Source: Anaerobacillus alkaliphilus
GTDB lineage: Bacteria; Bacillota; Bacilli; Bacillales; Anaerobacillaceae
NCBI RefSeq assembly: GCF_004116265.1
Contig: NZ_QOUX01000021.1
Coordinates: 62,001 to 126,000 of the forward strand
DNA: 64,000 nt
Direction of reading: 5' to 3'
The notes under the pieces are model-generated. The model had not been told where the DNA came from, made no database searches, and saw only the letters and a list, made by a program, of their open reading frames with translations. A program made the translations under genes and the position numbers. Below, piece by piece: positions 1-7,799 of this stretch. Positions within the stretch are counted from its first letter, which is position 1. The number at the start of each line of letters is the position of its first letter.

Positions 1-104
1 CCAATATGAAGTTCTGCTTTTGGATCAAGTTTGTTAAGCCTTGGAACAAGGGTCTTAACATTTGTTGCCTGACATATATCACAAATCCTAAATTCGTTAT
101 TCAT
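1..104 (-). CDS. Partial DUF1450-like small protein (N-terminus only)
   Basis: On the minus strand an ATG at 104 is preceded by a GGAAGGGTG ribosome binding site about 8 nt away and opens 34 codons that run off the window edge. The translation starts [17 protein letters not shown] and continues with a leucine/lysine/proline-rich stretch. A CxxC near the N-terminus with this spacing resembles the small DUF1450 proteins of Bacillaceae, whose function is unknown. The diagnostic second half with further cysteines lies outside the window, so the family call is tentative. It is divergent from lipL. Confidence 0.5.
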   Translation of the reverse strand, partial: MNNEFRICDICQATNVKTLVPRLNKLDPKAELHI

Positions 105-324
105 TTAAATAACACCCTTCCATTATTCTTATATGAATGGATGATAGTTTAAGAAAAGGGTGACTCCTCTTAGACTACGTACAATACTTAGATTTTTGCC
201 TAAAAAACATTGTACACCTGATAGTGGTTGTTATGCAAATGAAAGATTTGCTATTATAAGAATTGCAGATATGTTGTAAAGATCCATTTGTTAATAGCAG
301 AACTTACAAGGAGTATTATCCCCC

Positions 325-1143
325 ATGAGCATTCAAACCATTACGAACTGGCGTTTTATTGATCAAACAACACTTGGGCCACAATTTAGCCCACTTAATT
401 CTTTTGCAATTGATGACACTCTTTGTGCTTCAGTCGGAGAGGGGAGTTCCATTCCTACCATTAGAACTTGGGTTCACCACCAGACGATTGTCTTGGGCAT
501 CCAAGATAGCAGGCTTCCTTTTATTAAGGAAGGGATTCAATTTTTACAGAACCATAGTTTTGAACCCATTGTCCGTAATTCAGGTGGACTGGCCGTTGTT
601 CTAGATGAAGGCATACTGAATATCTCACTCATAATGAAAGAGGATAAGCAAATTTCGATTAACAGTGGTTATGATGCGATGTATGAACTGATTCAAAAAA
701 TGTTCCAAGATAAAACACAGAACATCGAGGCTCGAGAAATCGTCGGCTCGTATTGTCCAGGTAGCTATGACTTAAGTATAGATGGGAAAAAATTCGCGGG
801 GATTTCACAACGACGCGTACGTAGTGGCGTTGCTGTTCAGATTTATCTTTGTGTAAACGAAAGCGGAAGTGAGCGTGCGGCTTTAATTAAAGACTTCTAT
901 GAGGTAGCTGTTCAGAATACCGAAACCAAATTTGTCTACCCAAAAATTGTTCCAAGTACGATGGCCTCACTTAGCGAATTACTTGATCAGCCAATTACTG
1001 TTCAAGACGTAATGCTTCGTTTGTTAAAAACGATTACGCATGATCCAACCATTACAATTCAACAAACACAATTATTTGACTCCGAGCTTGATCTTTACCA
1101 GACAAACCTCGAGCGGATGCATAAACGAAATGAACTTATATAA
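325..1143 (+). CDS. lipL: Octanoyl-[GcvH]:protein N-octanoyltransferase LipL
   Basis: LipL moves the octanoyl group from GcvH to the E2 subunits of 2-oxoacid dehydrogenases, a step of lipoate assembly in Bacillus. The 272-aa protein has the usual length and fold motifs of the lipoate ligase/LplA superfamily: [13 protein letters not shown] near residues 84-96, the catalytic cysteine Cys144 in [10 protein letters not shown] and the conserved lysine Lys156 in [12 protein letters not shown]. The Cys-Lys spacing of 12 equals that of B. subtilis LipL (Cys150/Lys162 from memory). AAGGAG lies 13 nt upstream of the ATG. A 7-bp inverted repeat GTACAAT/ATTGTAC occurs about 110-145 nt upstream and may be regulatory. 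The gene appears monocistronic and ends at a bidirectional terminator. Confidence 0.93.
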   Translation: MSIQTITNWRFIDQTTLGPQFSPLNSFAIDDTLCASVGEGSSIPTIRTWVHHQTIVLGIQDSRLPFIKEGIQFLQNHSFEPIVRNSGGLAVVLDEGILNISLIMKEDKQISINSGYDAMYELIQKMFQDKTQNIEAREIVGSYCPGSYDLSIDGKKFAGISQRRVRSGVAVQIYLCVNESGSERAALIKDFYEVAVQNTETKFVYPKIVPSTMASLSELLDQPITVQDVMLRLLKTITHDPTITIQQTQLFDSELDLYQTNLERMHKRNELI

Positions 1144-1144
1144 C

Positions 1145-1236
1145 AAAGTGTCAGACACAACTAGGTACCGAATACAGACATATTAAAAATCTAATTGTCT
1201 ATACTTAGTAGGATCCGCGTGGTGTCAGACACTTTT
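1145..1236. repeat. Small inverted-repeat element bounded by GTGTCAGACAC
   Basis: AAAGTGTCAGACAC (1145-1158) and GTGTCAGACACTTT (1222-1235) face each other as near-perfect inverted repeats; each core is itself a quasi-palindrome. The roughly 65-bp interior contains a weaker nested inverted repeat (AGACA..TGTCT). It sits directly behind the lipL stop codon. A related palindrome, GGTGCC-T-GGCACC, occurs at 25013-25025. It may be a short non-autonomous repeat or an RNA hairpin element; I cannot assign a family. Confidence 0.5.
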
Positions 1237-1241
1237 GTCCC

Positions 1242-1272
1242 GGGTAAAGCCTGATAGCTTTACCCTTATTTT
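1242..1272. terminator. Bidirectional terminator between lipL and a convergent lipoprotein gene
   Basis: The stem GGGTAAAGC / GCTTTACCC (1242-1250 / 1257-1265) with a 6-nt loop is followed by TTATTTT and sits between two convergent genes. Confidence 0.75.
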
Positions 1273-1275
1273 AGT

Positions 1276-1953
1276 TTAGTGAATAACTTTCGAGCTTAGC
1301 ATTGACCAAAAACGAGGTGTAATTCCTTCAGCAGCCTCTTTTAATGGGAAATGAAACGTATACAAGTAGCCTTGATTAGCAACATATACCAAAGTCGTTC
1401 TATCTTCGGTTTCCGTAACTAGGTAGAAATCCGCATTGTGGAAGCTTTTTTCGGCTAACGATTTTGGATCTAAGTCATGAACGTTTGCTTTAGCTGTTTG
1501 AACTAATTCTTCTTTAACTGCGGTTGCTTCACTTTTCATTTTTTCTATCGTTACAAAAAAGGTTGAATCGTAAGTAGACGACAATGTATCTATCCCATTT
1601 TCGATGCTTTCAAATGTATATCGATCAAGTACATAAAGCGAATAGCCATTTTTGCCCACAAAGAGTTGCCCAGTTTCCGTTGTTACTTCGCCTTCCACTG
1701 ACACGGGTAATTCTGCTGTCTCAGGCAAATTAGGCGGGGCTGGAGTAGCTGTTTCTTCCGTTATCGGTGTTTCTGGTTCTTCTGTTGTTTCATCAGTTAC
1801 TGGTGTGTCAGGTGTGTCAGGTGTATTTGGTGTATTTGGTGTATTTGGTGTATTTGGAGTTTGAGCTGGCTCCGATGTTTCTGTTCCTGTGTTACAAGCT
1901 GTAAAAATTAGTGTAGCAGCTATAAAAAGACTAAGTAAAATTATTTTTTTCAT
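1276..1953 (-). CDS. Lipoprotein with Thr-Pro-Asn/Asp repeat linker
   Basis: This 225-aa protein has a lipoprotein signal peptide, MKKIILLSLFIAATLIF, with a lipobox ending at Cys20. A Thr/Pro/Glu-rich spacer of about 60 residues follows, containing TPN repeated four times and TPD twice. A globular domain covers about residues 85-225 and ends FWSMLSSKVIH. I do not recognise the domain. The linker is built from a 9-bp tandem repeat (1801-1858), so its length could change by slippage without a frameshift. It is predicted to be anchored on the outer face of the membrane. A MITE-like repeat lies just upstream of its start. Confidence 0.8.
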   Translation of the reverse strand: MKKIILLSLFIAATLIFTACNTGTETSEPAQTPNTPNTPNTPNTPDTPDTPVTDETTEEPETPITEETATPAPPNLPETAELPVSVEGEVTTETGQLFVGKNGYSLYVLDRYTFESIENGIDTLSSTYDSTFFVTIEKMKSEATAVKEELVQTAKANVHDLDPKSLAEKSFHNADFYLVTETEDRTTLVYVANQGYLYTFHFPLKEAAEGITPRFWSMLSSKVIH

Positions 1954-1981
1954 TTTATAAAAACCTCTTTCTCTTTCTTTT

Positions 1982-2175
1982 AGGCTGTTTTCGCAAAGTT
2001 TGTTGCTTTCGTAAAAATCCCAAAAGCCGGATTTTTACACAAGCTACTAAGAATTCATCACAAATTTAGTAAGTAAAACTCTTTTCTTACATAATTTATT
2101 GGCTGATATCTTCAACTAGGGTATTTTTCCGATAATTTTAGGCTAGAAAAGCCAAAATGTTTACGAAAAGAGCCT
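1982..2175. mobile_element. MITE-like repeat, copy 1
   Basis: This 194-bp element closely matches two further copies at 15958-16149 and 16156-16350. Its ends are imperfect terminal inverted repeats: AGGCTGTTTTCGCAAA at the left, and the complement of AGGCTCTTTTCGTAAA at the right. It is flanked on both sides by TCTTTT, consistent with a 6-bp target duplication. There is no reading frame, so it is non-autonomous. It lies between the promoter-proximal sides of two divergent genes. Confidence 0.75.
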
Positions 2176-2306
2176 TCTTTTATTAATTGGACGCTTATCC
2201 GAAAGAAAGGTTACACAAATGTTCAACTGATTCAAAACAGTTAAAAATTTATGATCTTAGGTTGCATATTGAATTGGTTTTCAACTAAAACTAATAAAAA
2301 CTAGCA

Positions 2307-3092
2307 ATGGAGCCTAAATTTAGAATGGATAATCAAACAAACACTCAAAATTACCGTTATTATCGAGCTCATGTTAGTCCCTATAATACAAATATTATCC
2401 AATTGAGAAACCCATGGGTTCCCGTGTGGTGGTCGGCTGCATTCCCAGGCATGGGGCATATGATGCACGGAGCTTATATTAAAGGGTTTATTCTTTTCCT
2501 ATGGGAATTTCTCATTAACTTAAATGCGAATATCAATTTAGCTATGGTTTACTCTTTTACAGGACAGTTTGAACTTGCCAAACAGGTAATAGATACGAGA
2601 TGGGTTTTACTTTATATTCCCGTTTACATCATATCGATGTGGGATTGTTATCGAAAGACAATCGATATTAACAAACTATACATTATAGCAAATTACGAAA
2701 AAGCCCCGATTGTCCCGTTTAAATTGGGGATCATGGGTATTAATTTTTTAGACAGACGTCAGCCGCTCTTGTCGATGATCTGGTCAATGTTGATGCCTGG
2801 AATGGGGCATTTGTATTTGCGAAGAATTCCAACTGGATTTTTTCTATTGTTTTGTTGGATCCTTTGTACATACTTTTCAAACATTCTCAATTCACTTCAT
2901 CTAACATTGTTAGGTGATTTCTCTACAGCAACGGCTGTCCTTAATGCTCAATGGGCGTTATTCTTGCCTTCACTTTACGGCTTTTCATTATATGAGTCAT
3001 ATTCATTAGCAGTCGAATACAACAAATTATTTAAAGTCGAGCAATCCGAATATCTAAAAAGAGAATATCAAACTCTTGACCTAAAGGTTTAA
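2307..3092 (+). CDS. Membrane protein with two tandem PGMGH repeats
   Basis: The 261-aa protein is built from an internal duplication. Residues about 36-120 and about 151-238 each begin with a small-residue/aromatic helix ending in PGMGH, followed by further hydrophobic helices and a conserved W-x-L/F segment (TRWVLLYIP and AQWALFLP). The PGxG signature in the first helix is reminiscent of TM2/DUF5683-type membrane proteins, but I cannot assign a function. The first ATG (2307) lacks a Shine-Dalgarno; ATG 2325 has GGAG 14 nt upstream and may be the true start. It is followed 13 bp later by another membrane protein gene, probably in one transcript. Confidence 0.75.
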   Translation: MEPKFRMDNQTNTQNYRYYRAHVSPYNTNIIQLRNPWVPVWWSAAFPGMGHMMHGAYIKGFILFLWEFLINLNANINLAMVYSFTGQFELAKQVIDTRWVLLYIPVYIISMWDCYRKTIDINKLYIIANYEKAPIVPFKLGIMGINFLDRRQPLLSMIWSMLMPGMGHLYLRRIPTGFFLLFCWILCTYFSNILNSLHLTLLGDFSTATAVLNAQWALFLPSLYGFSLYESYSLAVEYNKLFKVEQSEYLKREYQTLDLKV

Positions 3093-3105
3093 AAGGGGTT
3101 GTCCT

Positions 3106-3606
3106 ATGATCGTCGTTTCATCTTTTGAGCAATCTGAGAATTTAGAGTTAGCAATCATAAATTTGCAGCAAAATGGGATTAATAAACAAAGAATCTTAGC
3201 TGTACCTTTTGATAAAAGAAGAGAAGAAAGGAAGTTGTTTGATAGTATTCACCGTTCCGATGGGGTCAGTCTGTTTGACATTGCAGCAGCCCTTGGTACG
3301 GCCTTTTCTGTACTCGGAGCGAGCTACGGTTTCATATTGAAATGGGGGCCTATTATTTGGGGACTGATTGGTTTTGCTGTCGGCGCAATCTTAGGCTTTA
3401 TCATTGACTATTTTTACACCAAAATGAAAACGAAAGATCGTAATAAAGTACCTACCCCGTTTACCGAAGTAGTCTTAATTGTTGAATGCAGCGAAAGTGA
3501 CTCCCGGATGGTAAGTGAAATTCTCTGGACGAACTTAGCACTAGGAGTTTCCATTGTCGGCAAATCGAGTCTATCTCAGCCCACAAATTCCCAAACGCAA
3601 ATGTAA
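3106..3606 (+). CDS. Unknown protein with ferredoxin-like ends and a glycine-rich membrane hairpin
   Basis: The 166-aa product has a soluble N-terminal segment (about 1-55, starting MIVVSSFEQSENLELAII), two hydrophobic helices rich in glycine and alanine (about 58-105), and a C-terminal soluble strand-helix segment (about 122-155). AAAGGGG lies 9 nt before the ATG. Its two halves resemble stress proteins in which a glycine-zipper hairpin interrupts a small alpha/beta domain, but I do not recognise the family. It is co-directional with the preceding PGMGH membrane protein and ends at a strong terminator. Confidence 0.75.
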   Translation: MIVVSSFEQSENLELAIINLQQNGINKQRILAVPFDKRREERKLFDSIHRSDGVSLFDIAAALGTAFSVLGASYGFILKWGPIIWGLIGFAVGAILGFIIDYFYTKMKTKDRNKVPTPFTEVVLIVECSESDSRMVSEILWTNLALGVSIVGKSSLSQPTNSQTQM

Positions 3607-3628
3607 TTATAAACGGTGGTTATTATTT

Positions 3629-3653
3629 CAGGGCAAATTTGCCCTGTTTTTTT
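3629..3653 (+). terminator. Intrinsic terminator
   Basis: CAGGGCAAA / TTTGCCCTG is a perfect 9-bp inverted repeat followed by a run of seven or eight T. Confidence 0.85.
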
Positions 3654-3654
3654 A

Positions 3655-3683
3655 TTGACAACAATTAAATTCATGGTAAGATT
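3655..3683 (+). promoter_or_regulatory. Candidate sigma-A promoter of the iron transport operon
   Basis: TTGACA at 3655-3660 and TAAGAT at 3677-3682 are separated by 16 bp. The Fur box lies just downstream, where bound Fur would block RNA polymerase. Confidence 0.55.
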
Positions 3684-3702
3684 TTCTTGCATAAGAATAG
3701 AA

Positions 3703-3723
3703 TGATAATGACTATCGTTTTCA
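3703..3723. promoter_or_regulatory. Fur box 1
   Basis: TGATAATGACTATCGTTTTC matches the GATAATGATAATCATTATC-type Fur operator in most positions and ends 14 bp before the ATPase start codon. It implies iron repression of the downstream ABC transporter. Confidence 0.8.
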
Positions 3724-3736
3724 GAGGTGAAGCCCA

Positions 3737-4573
3737 ATGGATGCAATTCATACAGAACAATTAACCGTCTCATATGGTGGCAATCCGATTATTAAAGACT
3801 TGAACATAGCAATTCCTAAGGGGAAAATAACTGTTTTTATCGGTAGCAATGGCTGCGGAAAGTCTACTTTGCTACGTTCATTAGCTCGTCTATTAAAGCC
3901 CACGGAAGGTAGTGTGGTTATTGATGGGCAATTAATTAGTAAATGGCCGACAAAAGAATTAGCTAAAAAACTAGCAATCTTACCACAAGGACCTATCGCT
4001 CCAGAAAGTTTGACTGTCTTAAATTTAGTCAAACAAGGCCGTTATCCATATCAAAGCTGGTTAAATCAATGGTCAAAGCAAGATGAAGAAATGGTGAAGA
4101 CTGCATTAGCAATGACCAAATTAGAAGATCTAGCCGACCGTCCAGTTGATGCCCTTTCTGGTGGCCAACGCCAACGGGCATGGATTGCGATGATTTTGGC
4201 GCAAGGCTCCGATACAATTTTGCTTGATGAACCAACCACTTACTTAGACTTAGCCCATCAAGTTGATATCCTTGATTTGCTTTATGATTTAAACAAACGA
4301 GAAAAACGAACGATTGTCATGGTGCTACATGACATTAATTTGGCATGTCGTTATGCTCACCATATTGTCTCCGTGAAAAATGGTCGAGTTTATTCTCAAG
4401 GCACCCCAGAGGATACGATCACTGCAAAACTGATTGAGGATGTATTTGGATTAGAGTCTCACGTTATGACTGATCCTTTTTTTGGTACGCCTCTTTGTAT
4501 TCCAAGTGGTAAAGGCCGAATACTACCTACTGCTAAAGAATTTGTCGAAAAAAATTTAGTAAAGACCTACTAG
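3737..4573 (+). CDS. Iron-siderophore ABC transporter ATP-binding protein (FecE/FhuC/YusV type)
   Basis: The 278-aa ATPase energises siderophore-iron import. It has Walker A GSNGCGKST (about 36-44), the ABC signature LSGGQRQRAWIA (about 139-150), Walker B TILLDEPTTYLD and the H-loop histidine in MVLHDINLA. GAGGTGA lies 6 nt before the ATG. It is the first gene of a run of ATPase, binding protein and two permeases, with Fur boxes before the ATPase and before the binding protein. The family is confident; the exact siderophore is not readable from sequence. Its closest functional comparison is B. subtilis YusV, which serves several siderophore permeases. Confidence 0.9.
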   Translation: MDAIHTEQLTVSYGGNPIIKDLNIAIPKGKITVFIGSNGCGKSTLLRSLARLLKPTEGSVVIDGQLISKWPTKELAKKLAILPQGPIAPESLTVLNLVKQGRYPYQSWLNQWSKQDEEMVKTALAMTKLEDLADRPVDALSGGQRQRAWIAMILAQGSDTILLDEPTTYLDLAHQVDILDLLYDLNKREKRTIVMVLHDINLACRYAHHIVSVKNGRVYSQGTPEDTITAKLIEDVFGLESHVMTDPFFGTPLCIPSGKGRILPTAKEFVEKNLVKTY

Positions 4574-4598
4574 ACAAATGTGTTTTCAAGAATTATGA

Positions 4599-4619
4599 TG
4601 ATAATGAAAATCGTTATCA
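4599..4619. promoter_or_regulatory. Fur box 2
   Basis: TGATAATGAAAATCGTTATC is a clear Fur operator between the ATPase and binding-protein genes, implying a second iron-regulated promoter that drives the binding protein and permeases. Confidence 0.85.
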
Positions 4620-4648
4620 ATTACATAATAATAAAGGGGAATAACCAT

Positions 4649-5644
4649 ATGTCAAAATTTTTACTAATGCTCGTAAGTATCCTTGTTTCATTTGCAGTTG
4701 TAATAGGATGCTCCGCCAAAACAGAAGAAGCCACAACTACAGAACCAGCTAAAACTGAGGAAGTTACGAAAGATACAGTTGAAACAAAAACTACTGAGGT
4801 GCGAGTAGTTGAACATGCAATGGGAAAAACAGAAATTGCAGGTTCACCACAAAAAGTTGTTGTATTATATAACGGGATGGTTGATATCTCCCTTGCCTTA
4901 GGAGTTACACCTGTTGGCGCTGTTGAGTCTTGGTTAGAGAAACCTTTCTATAATTACCTAAAAGATCAAATGGTTGGTGTGATGAACCTTGGAGAAGAGG
5001 GTCAGCCAAACTTAGAAGCGATCGCAACGTTACAACCAGATTTAATTATTGGTTCTGTATTACGTGACGAAAAAATTTATGAACAGCTCTCAAAAATTGC
5101 TCCAACTGTCTTTTCTGAGAGCGTCTTTGATTGGAAAGAGAACATGACATTAGCAGCAAAAGCTCTTGGAAAAGAAGATGCTGACATTGCTTTCAAACAA
5201 GAGTGGGACAACAAAGTGGCGGACATTCAAGCACAAATGGGTGACAAACTAAAAGATACTGAAGTATCGATCGTTCGTTTTGATCCAGACCATTCAAGAA
5301 TTTACTACACAGGGTTCGCAGGAACAATCTTAGCTGAAGTCGGTTTCTCTCGTCCTGAAAATCAACGCGTTGATGAGTGGGGTGTGAAATTAACAACAAA
5401 AGAAAGTATTCCTGAAATGAATGGTGACGTTATTTTTGATATCACTTCTGATTGGTTAGGTGACGGTGCTGTTTATAAAACAAAAGAAGACTGGACTAGT
5501 CACGCATTATGGAAAAACTTAGATGCTGTGAAAAACGACCAAGTATTTGAAGTAGATGCGATAACTTGGAACATGTCAGGTGGAGCAACTGCTGCAATGA
5601 TGATGCTTGATGATCTTTATACTATTTTTAACCTTAAAAAATAG
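4649..5644 (+). CDS. Siderophore-iron binding lipoprotein (FecB/YfiY type)
   Basis: I start this protein at ATG 4649, which has AAGGGG 9 nt upstream, giving 331 aa. An earlier in-frame start at 4580 would overlap the Fur box and has no signal peptide. The N-terminus is a lipoprotein signal with lipobox VIGC; a Thr/Glu-rich linker follows and then a periplasmic-binding-protein fold of class III (PF01497). Typical motifs are the domain-1 segment PNLEAIATLQPDLIIGS and the C-terminal TWNMSGGATAAMMMLDDL. It captures ferric siderophore outside the membrane and passes it to the two downstream permeases. Confidence 0.9.
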   Translation: MSKFLLMLVSILVSFAVVIGCSAKTEEATTTEPAKTEEVTKDTVETKTTEVRVVEHAMGKTEIAGSPQKVVVLYNGMVDISLALGVTPVGAVESWLEKPFYNYLKDQMVGVMNLGEEGQPNLEAIATLQPDLIIGSVLRDEKIYEQLSKIAPTVFSESVFDWKENMTLAAKALGKEDADIAFKQEWDNKVADIQAQMGDKLKDTEVSIVRFDPDHSRIYYTGFAGTILAEVGFSRPENQRVDEWGVKLTTKESIPEMNGDVIFDITSDWLGDGAVYKTKEDWTSHALWKNLDAVKNDQVFEVDAITWNMSGGATAAMMMLDDLYTIFNLKK

Positions 5645-5715
5645 ATTTAATAAGAATGGGCTTACTAGCTCATTCTTTTCTATGCTTTTCTACAGTTTTG
5701 TCTGGGGGAAATAAA

Positions 5716-6720
5716 ATGTTTGAAAATAATCGTAAAAAACTAATTGGCTTTCTAGCGTGTCTACTACTATTTATGATCTCTTTTGTTGCAAGCATTGTGT
5801 TTGGCGCGACAAAGATTTCTTTTTCGGAAGCTTATCATACCTTCGTCCATTATGATGAAGAAAACCTTCAGCATGTCATTGTCTTAACGACTCGACTGCC
5901 TCGTGCTATTATTGCCACTGTCATTGGCTGTTGTTTGGCGATTGCAGGTGTGCTGATGCAAGCAATCACCCGTAATCCTCTCGCATCGCCTAGTATTCTA
6001 GGGATTAATACAGGTGCAGTCTTTTTTGTTGTCTTAGCTTCAACCTTTTTGTCCCTGACATCAATGGTGCAGTATATGTGGGTCGCATTTTTTGGAGCTG
6101 CTCTCTCTACCTTTTTTGTTTATTTCCTTGGATCGATTGGCCGTGACGGGATCACCCCTATTAAACTAATTTTAGCAGGGTCAGCGATTTCAGCTTTATT
6201 TTTATCAAGTACCCAGGGCTTACTAGTTCTTAATCAAAAAGGATTGCAGGAAGTGTTGTTCTGGCTAACAGGTTCTGTGTCGGGTCGAACATTAGAAATG
6301 CTTTTTCCTGTCCTTCCCTATATGATTGTCGCTGTTGCTGTCGCACTGTTTATTTCTAAGGATATTAATTTAATGTTGTCTGGCGATGATGTGGCGAAAA
6401 GCTTAGGAGTTAAGACCGGTGTAATTAAACTGGTTATTGGAATTTTAGTGATTTTCCTTGCAGGTGGATCTGTTGCAGTAGCAGGAACTGTTGGCTTTAT
6501 TGGGTTAATCATCCCTCATATTGGCCGCTATTTTGTCGGTTCCGACCATCGCTGGTTAATTCCTTATAGTGCTATTTTAGGGGCCATTTTGGTGTTACTA
6601 GCTGACGTACTCGCTCGTTTTATTATCATGCCATCAGAGGTTCCAATTGGCGTAATGACGGCGATCATTGGTGTTCCATTTTTTATTTACATCGCCCGTA
6701 AAGGAGTGCTTTCTTTATGA
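5716..6720 (+). CDS. Iron-siderophore ABC permease (FecC/YfiZ type)
   Basis: The 334-aa permease is read from ATG 5716, preceded by GGGGGAAATAAA; an upstream in-frame start at 5656 lacks a ribosome binding site. It has the FecCD/BtuC family pattern of about ten hydrophobic helices and the motifs RLPRAIIATVIGCCLAIAG, QAITRNPLASPSILGI and GFIGLIIPHIGR. Its last codon overlaps the next permease start by 4 nt (ATGA), indicating translational coupling. It forms half of the heterodimeric channel. Confidence 0.92.
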   Translation: MFENNRKKLIGFLACLLLFMISFVASIVFGATKISFSEAYHTFVHYDEENLQHVIVLTTRLPRAIIATVIGCCLAIAGVLMQAITRNPLASPSILGINTGAVFFVVLASTFLSLTSMVQYMWVAFFGAALSTFFVYFLGSIGRDGITPIKLILAGSAISALFLSSTQGLLVLNQKGLQEVLFWLTGSVSGRTLEMLFPVLPYMIVAVAVALFISKDINLMLSGDDVAKSLGVKTGVIKLVIGILVIFLAGGSVAVAGTVGFIGLIIPHIGRYFVGSDHRWLIPYSAILGAILVLLADVLARFIIMPSEVPIGVMTAIIGVPFFIYIARKGVLSL

Positions 6721-7751
6721 GCAAATTTATTACAGTCCGCAAAGGCAACTTCTCTTTTTTGATCGAGAAAAAAAATCTCAGGGTCATGTCGGTGCTATTT
6801 GTGTCCTTACTAATTACGCTAATTCTCTCGATTGGAATCGGTTCAACCCTTGTTCCTTTATCTGAAATTATTCAAACCTTGTTCGGACAAGGATCGAAGC
6901 AATATGACTTTATTATTCTTTCCTTACGCCTACCGAGGGTTCTAGTTGCGATTTTGATTGGTGCAGCACTGGGGGTTTCTGGGGCGATCCTGCAAGGGGT
7001 AATTCGTAACCCATTAGCTTCCCCTGATATTATCGGCATTACAAACGGTGCAGCTTTTGCAGCTACGGCATTTATTGTTTATTTAGGTGGCAGTGTCAGT
7101 ATTAAGCTTTTACCGTTAGCTGCCATTATCGGCGCAATAACTGTTTCAGTACTGATCTACCTTTTGGCTTGGAAAAAAGGAGTTAGCCCCTTCCGACTTG
7201 TTTTGATTGGTATTGGGATGGCTACAGCGATGGGATCTCTGACAACGTTTATGATTGTTGTCACAAATGCCTATACTGCAGCTGAAGCTTATGTCTGGCT
7301 AACTGGCAGTATTTATGCGGCTTCCATGCAAAAGTTTTATGTGTTGTTACCGTTTGTATTGGTATTTGTGATTTTGGCACTTGTACTTTCAAGGAATGTT
7401 AGTGTTCAAGAACTTGGGGATGATGTCGCCACTAGTCTTGGCTCACGTGTTCAGCTTCAACGCTTTTTACTCGTGTTTATTAGCGTGATTTTGGCAGGTG
7501 CTGCGGTTGCCATTGGTGGTGCAATCGGATTTGTCGGCTTAATCGCTCCCCATATCTCTCGAAAAATGGTTGGTGCCTCCTTTGGCTCACTAATCCCAAC
7601 AGCTGCTTTAGTCGGTGCATTACTCGTTGCGTTAGCAGATTTAATAGGTAGAACAGCCTTTCAACCTTATGATGTTCCCGCAGGGATTTTCACCGCAGCG
7701 ATCGGTGCTCCGTTTTTTATCTATTTGATTTATCGAAATAGGAACAAATAA
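6717..7751 (+). CDS. Iron-siderophore ABC permease (FecD/YfhA type)
   Basis: The 344-aa second permease subunit shares the FecCD signatures SLRLPRVLVAILIGAALG, QGVIRNPLASPDIIGI and GFVGLIAPHISRK. It starts inside the last codons of the preceding gene and ends at a strong terminator. The order binding protein, permease, permease matches yfiY-yfiZ-yfhA of B. subtilis, except that here the ATPase gene is also linked, upstream. Confidence 0.92.
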   Translation: MSKFITVRKGNFSFLIEKKNLRVMSVLFVSLLITLILSIGIGSTLVPLSEIIQTLFGQGSKQYDFIILSLRLPRVLVAILIGAALGVSGAILQGVIRNPLASPDIIGITNGAAFAATAFIVYLGGSVSIKLLPLAAIIGAITVSVLIYLLAWKKGVSPFRLVLIGIGMATAMGSLTTFMIVVTNAYTAAEAYVWLTGSIYAASMQKFYVLLPFVLVFVILALVLSRNVSVQELGDDVATSLGSRVQLQRFLLVFISVILAGAAVAIGGAIGFVGLIAPHISRKMVGASFGSLIPTAALVGALLVALADLIGRTAFQPYDVPAGIFTAAIGAPFFIYLIYRNRNK

Positions 7752-7761
7752 GCATAAAAAA

Positions 7762-7798
7762 AGAGCACGAATGATTACTCGTTCGTGCTCTCACATTT
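7762..7798. terminator. Bidirectional terminator between the iron operon and pta
   Basis: AGAGCACGAA / TTCGTGCTCT (7762-7771 / 7782-7791) forms a 10-bp stem. T or A runs on both sides serve the convergent genes. Confidence 0.85.
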
Positions 7799-7799
7799 T

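Noticed and set aside
4580-4648. Upstream extension of the siderophore-binding lipoprotein
   Set aside because: Would run through the Fur box and destroy the signal peptide position; ATG 4649 has the ribosome binding site.
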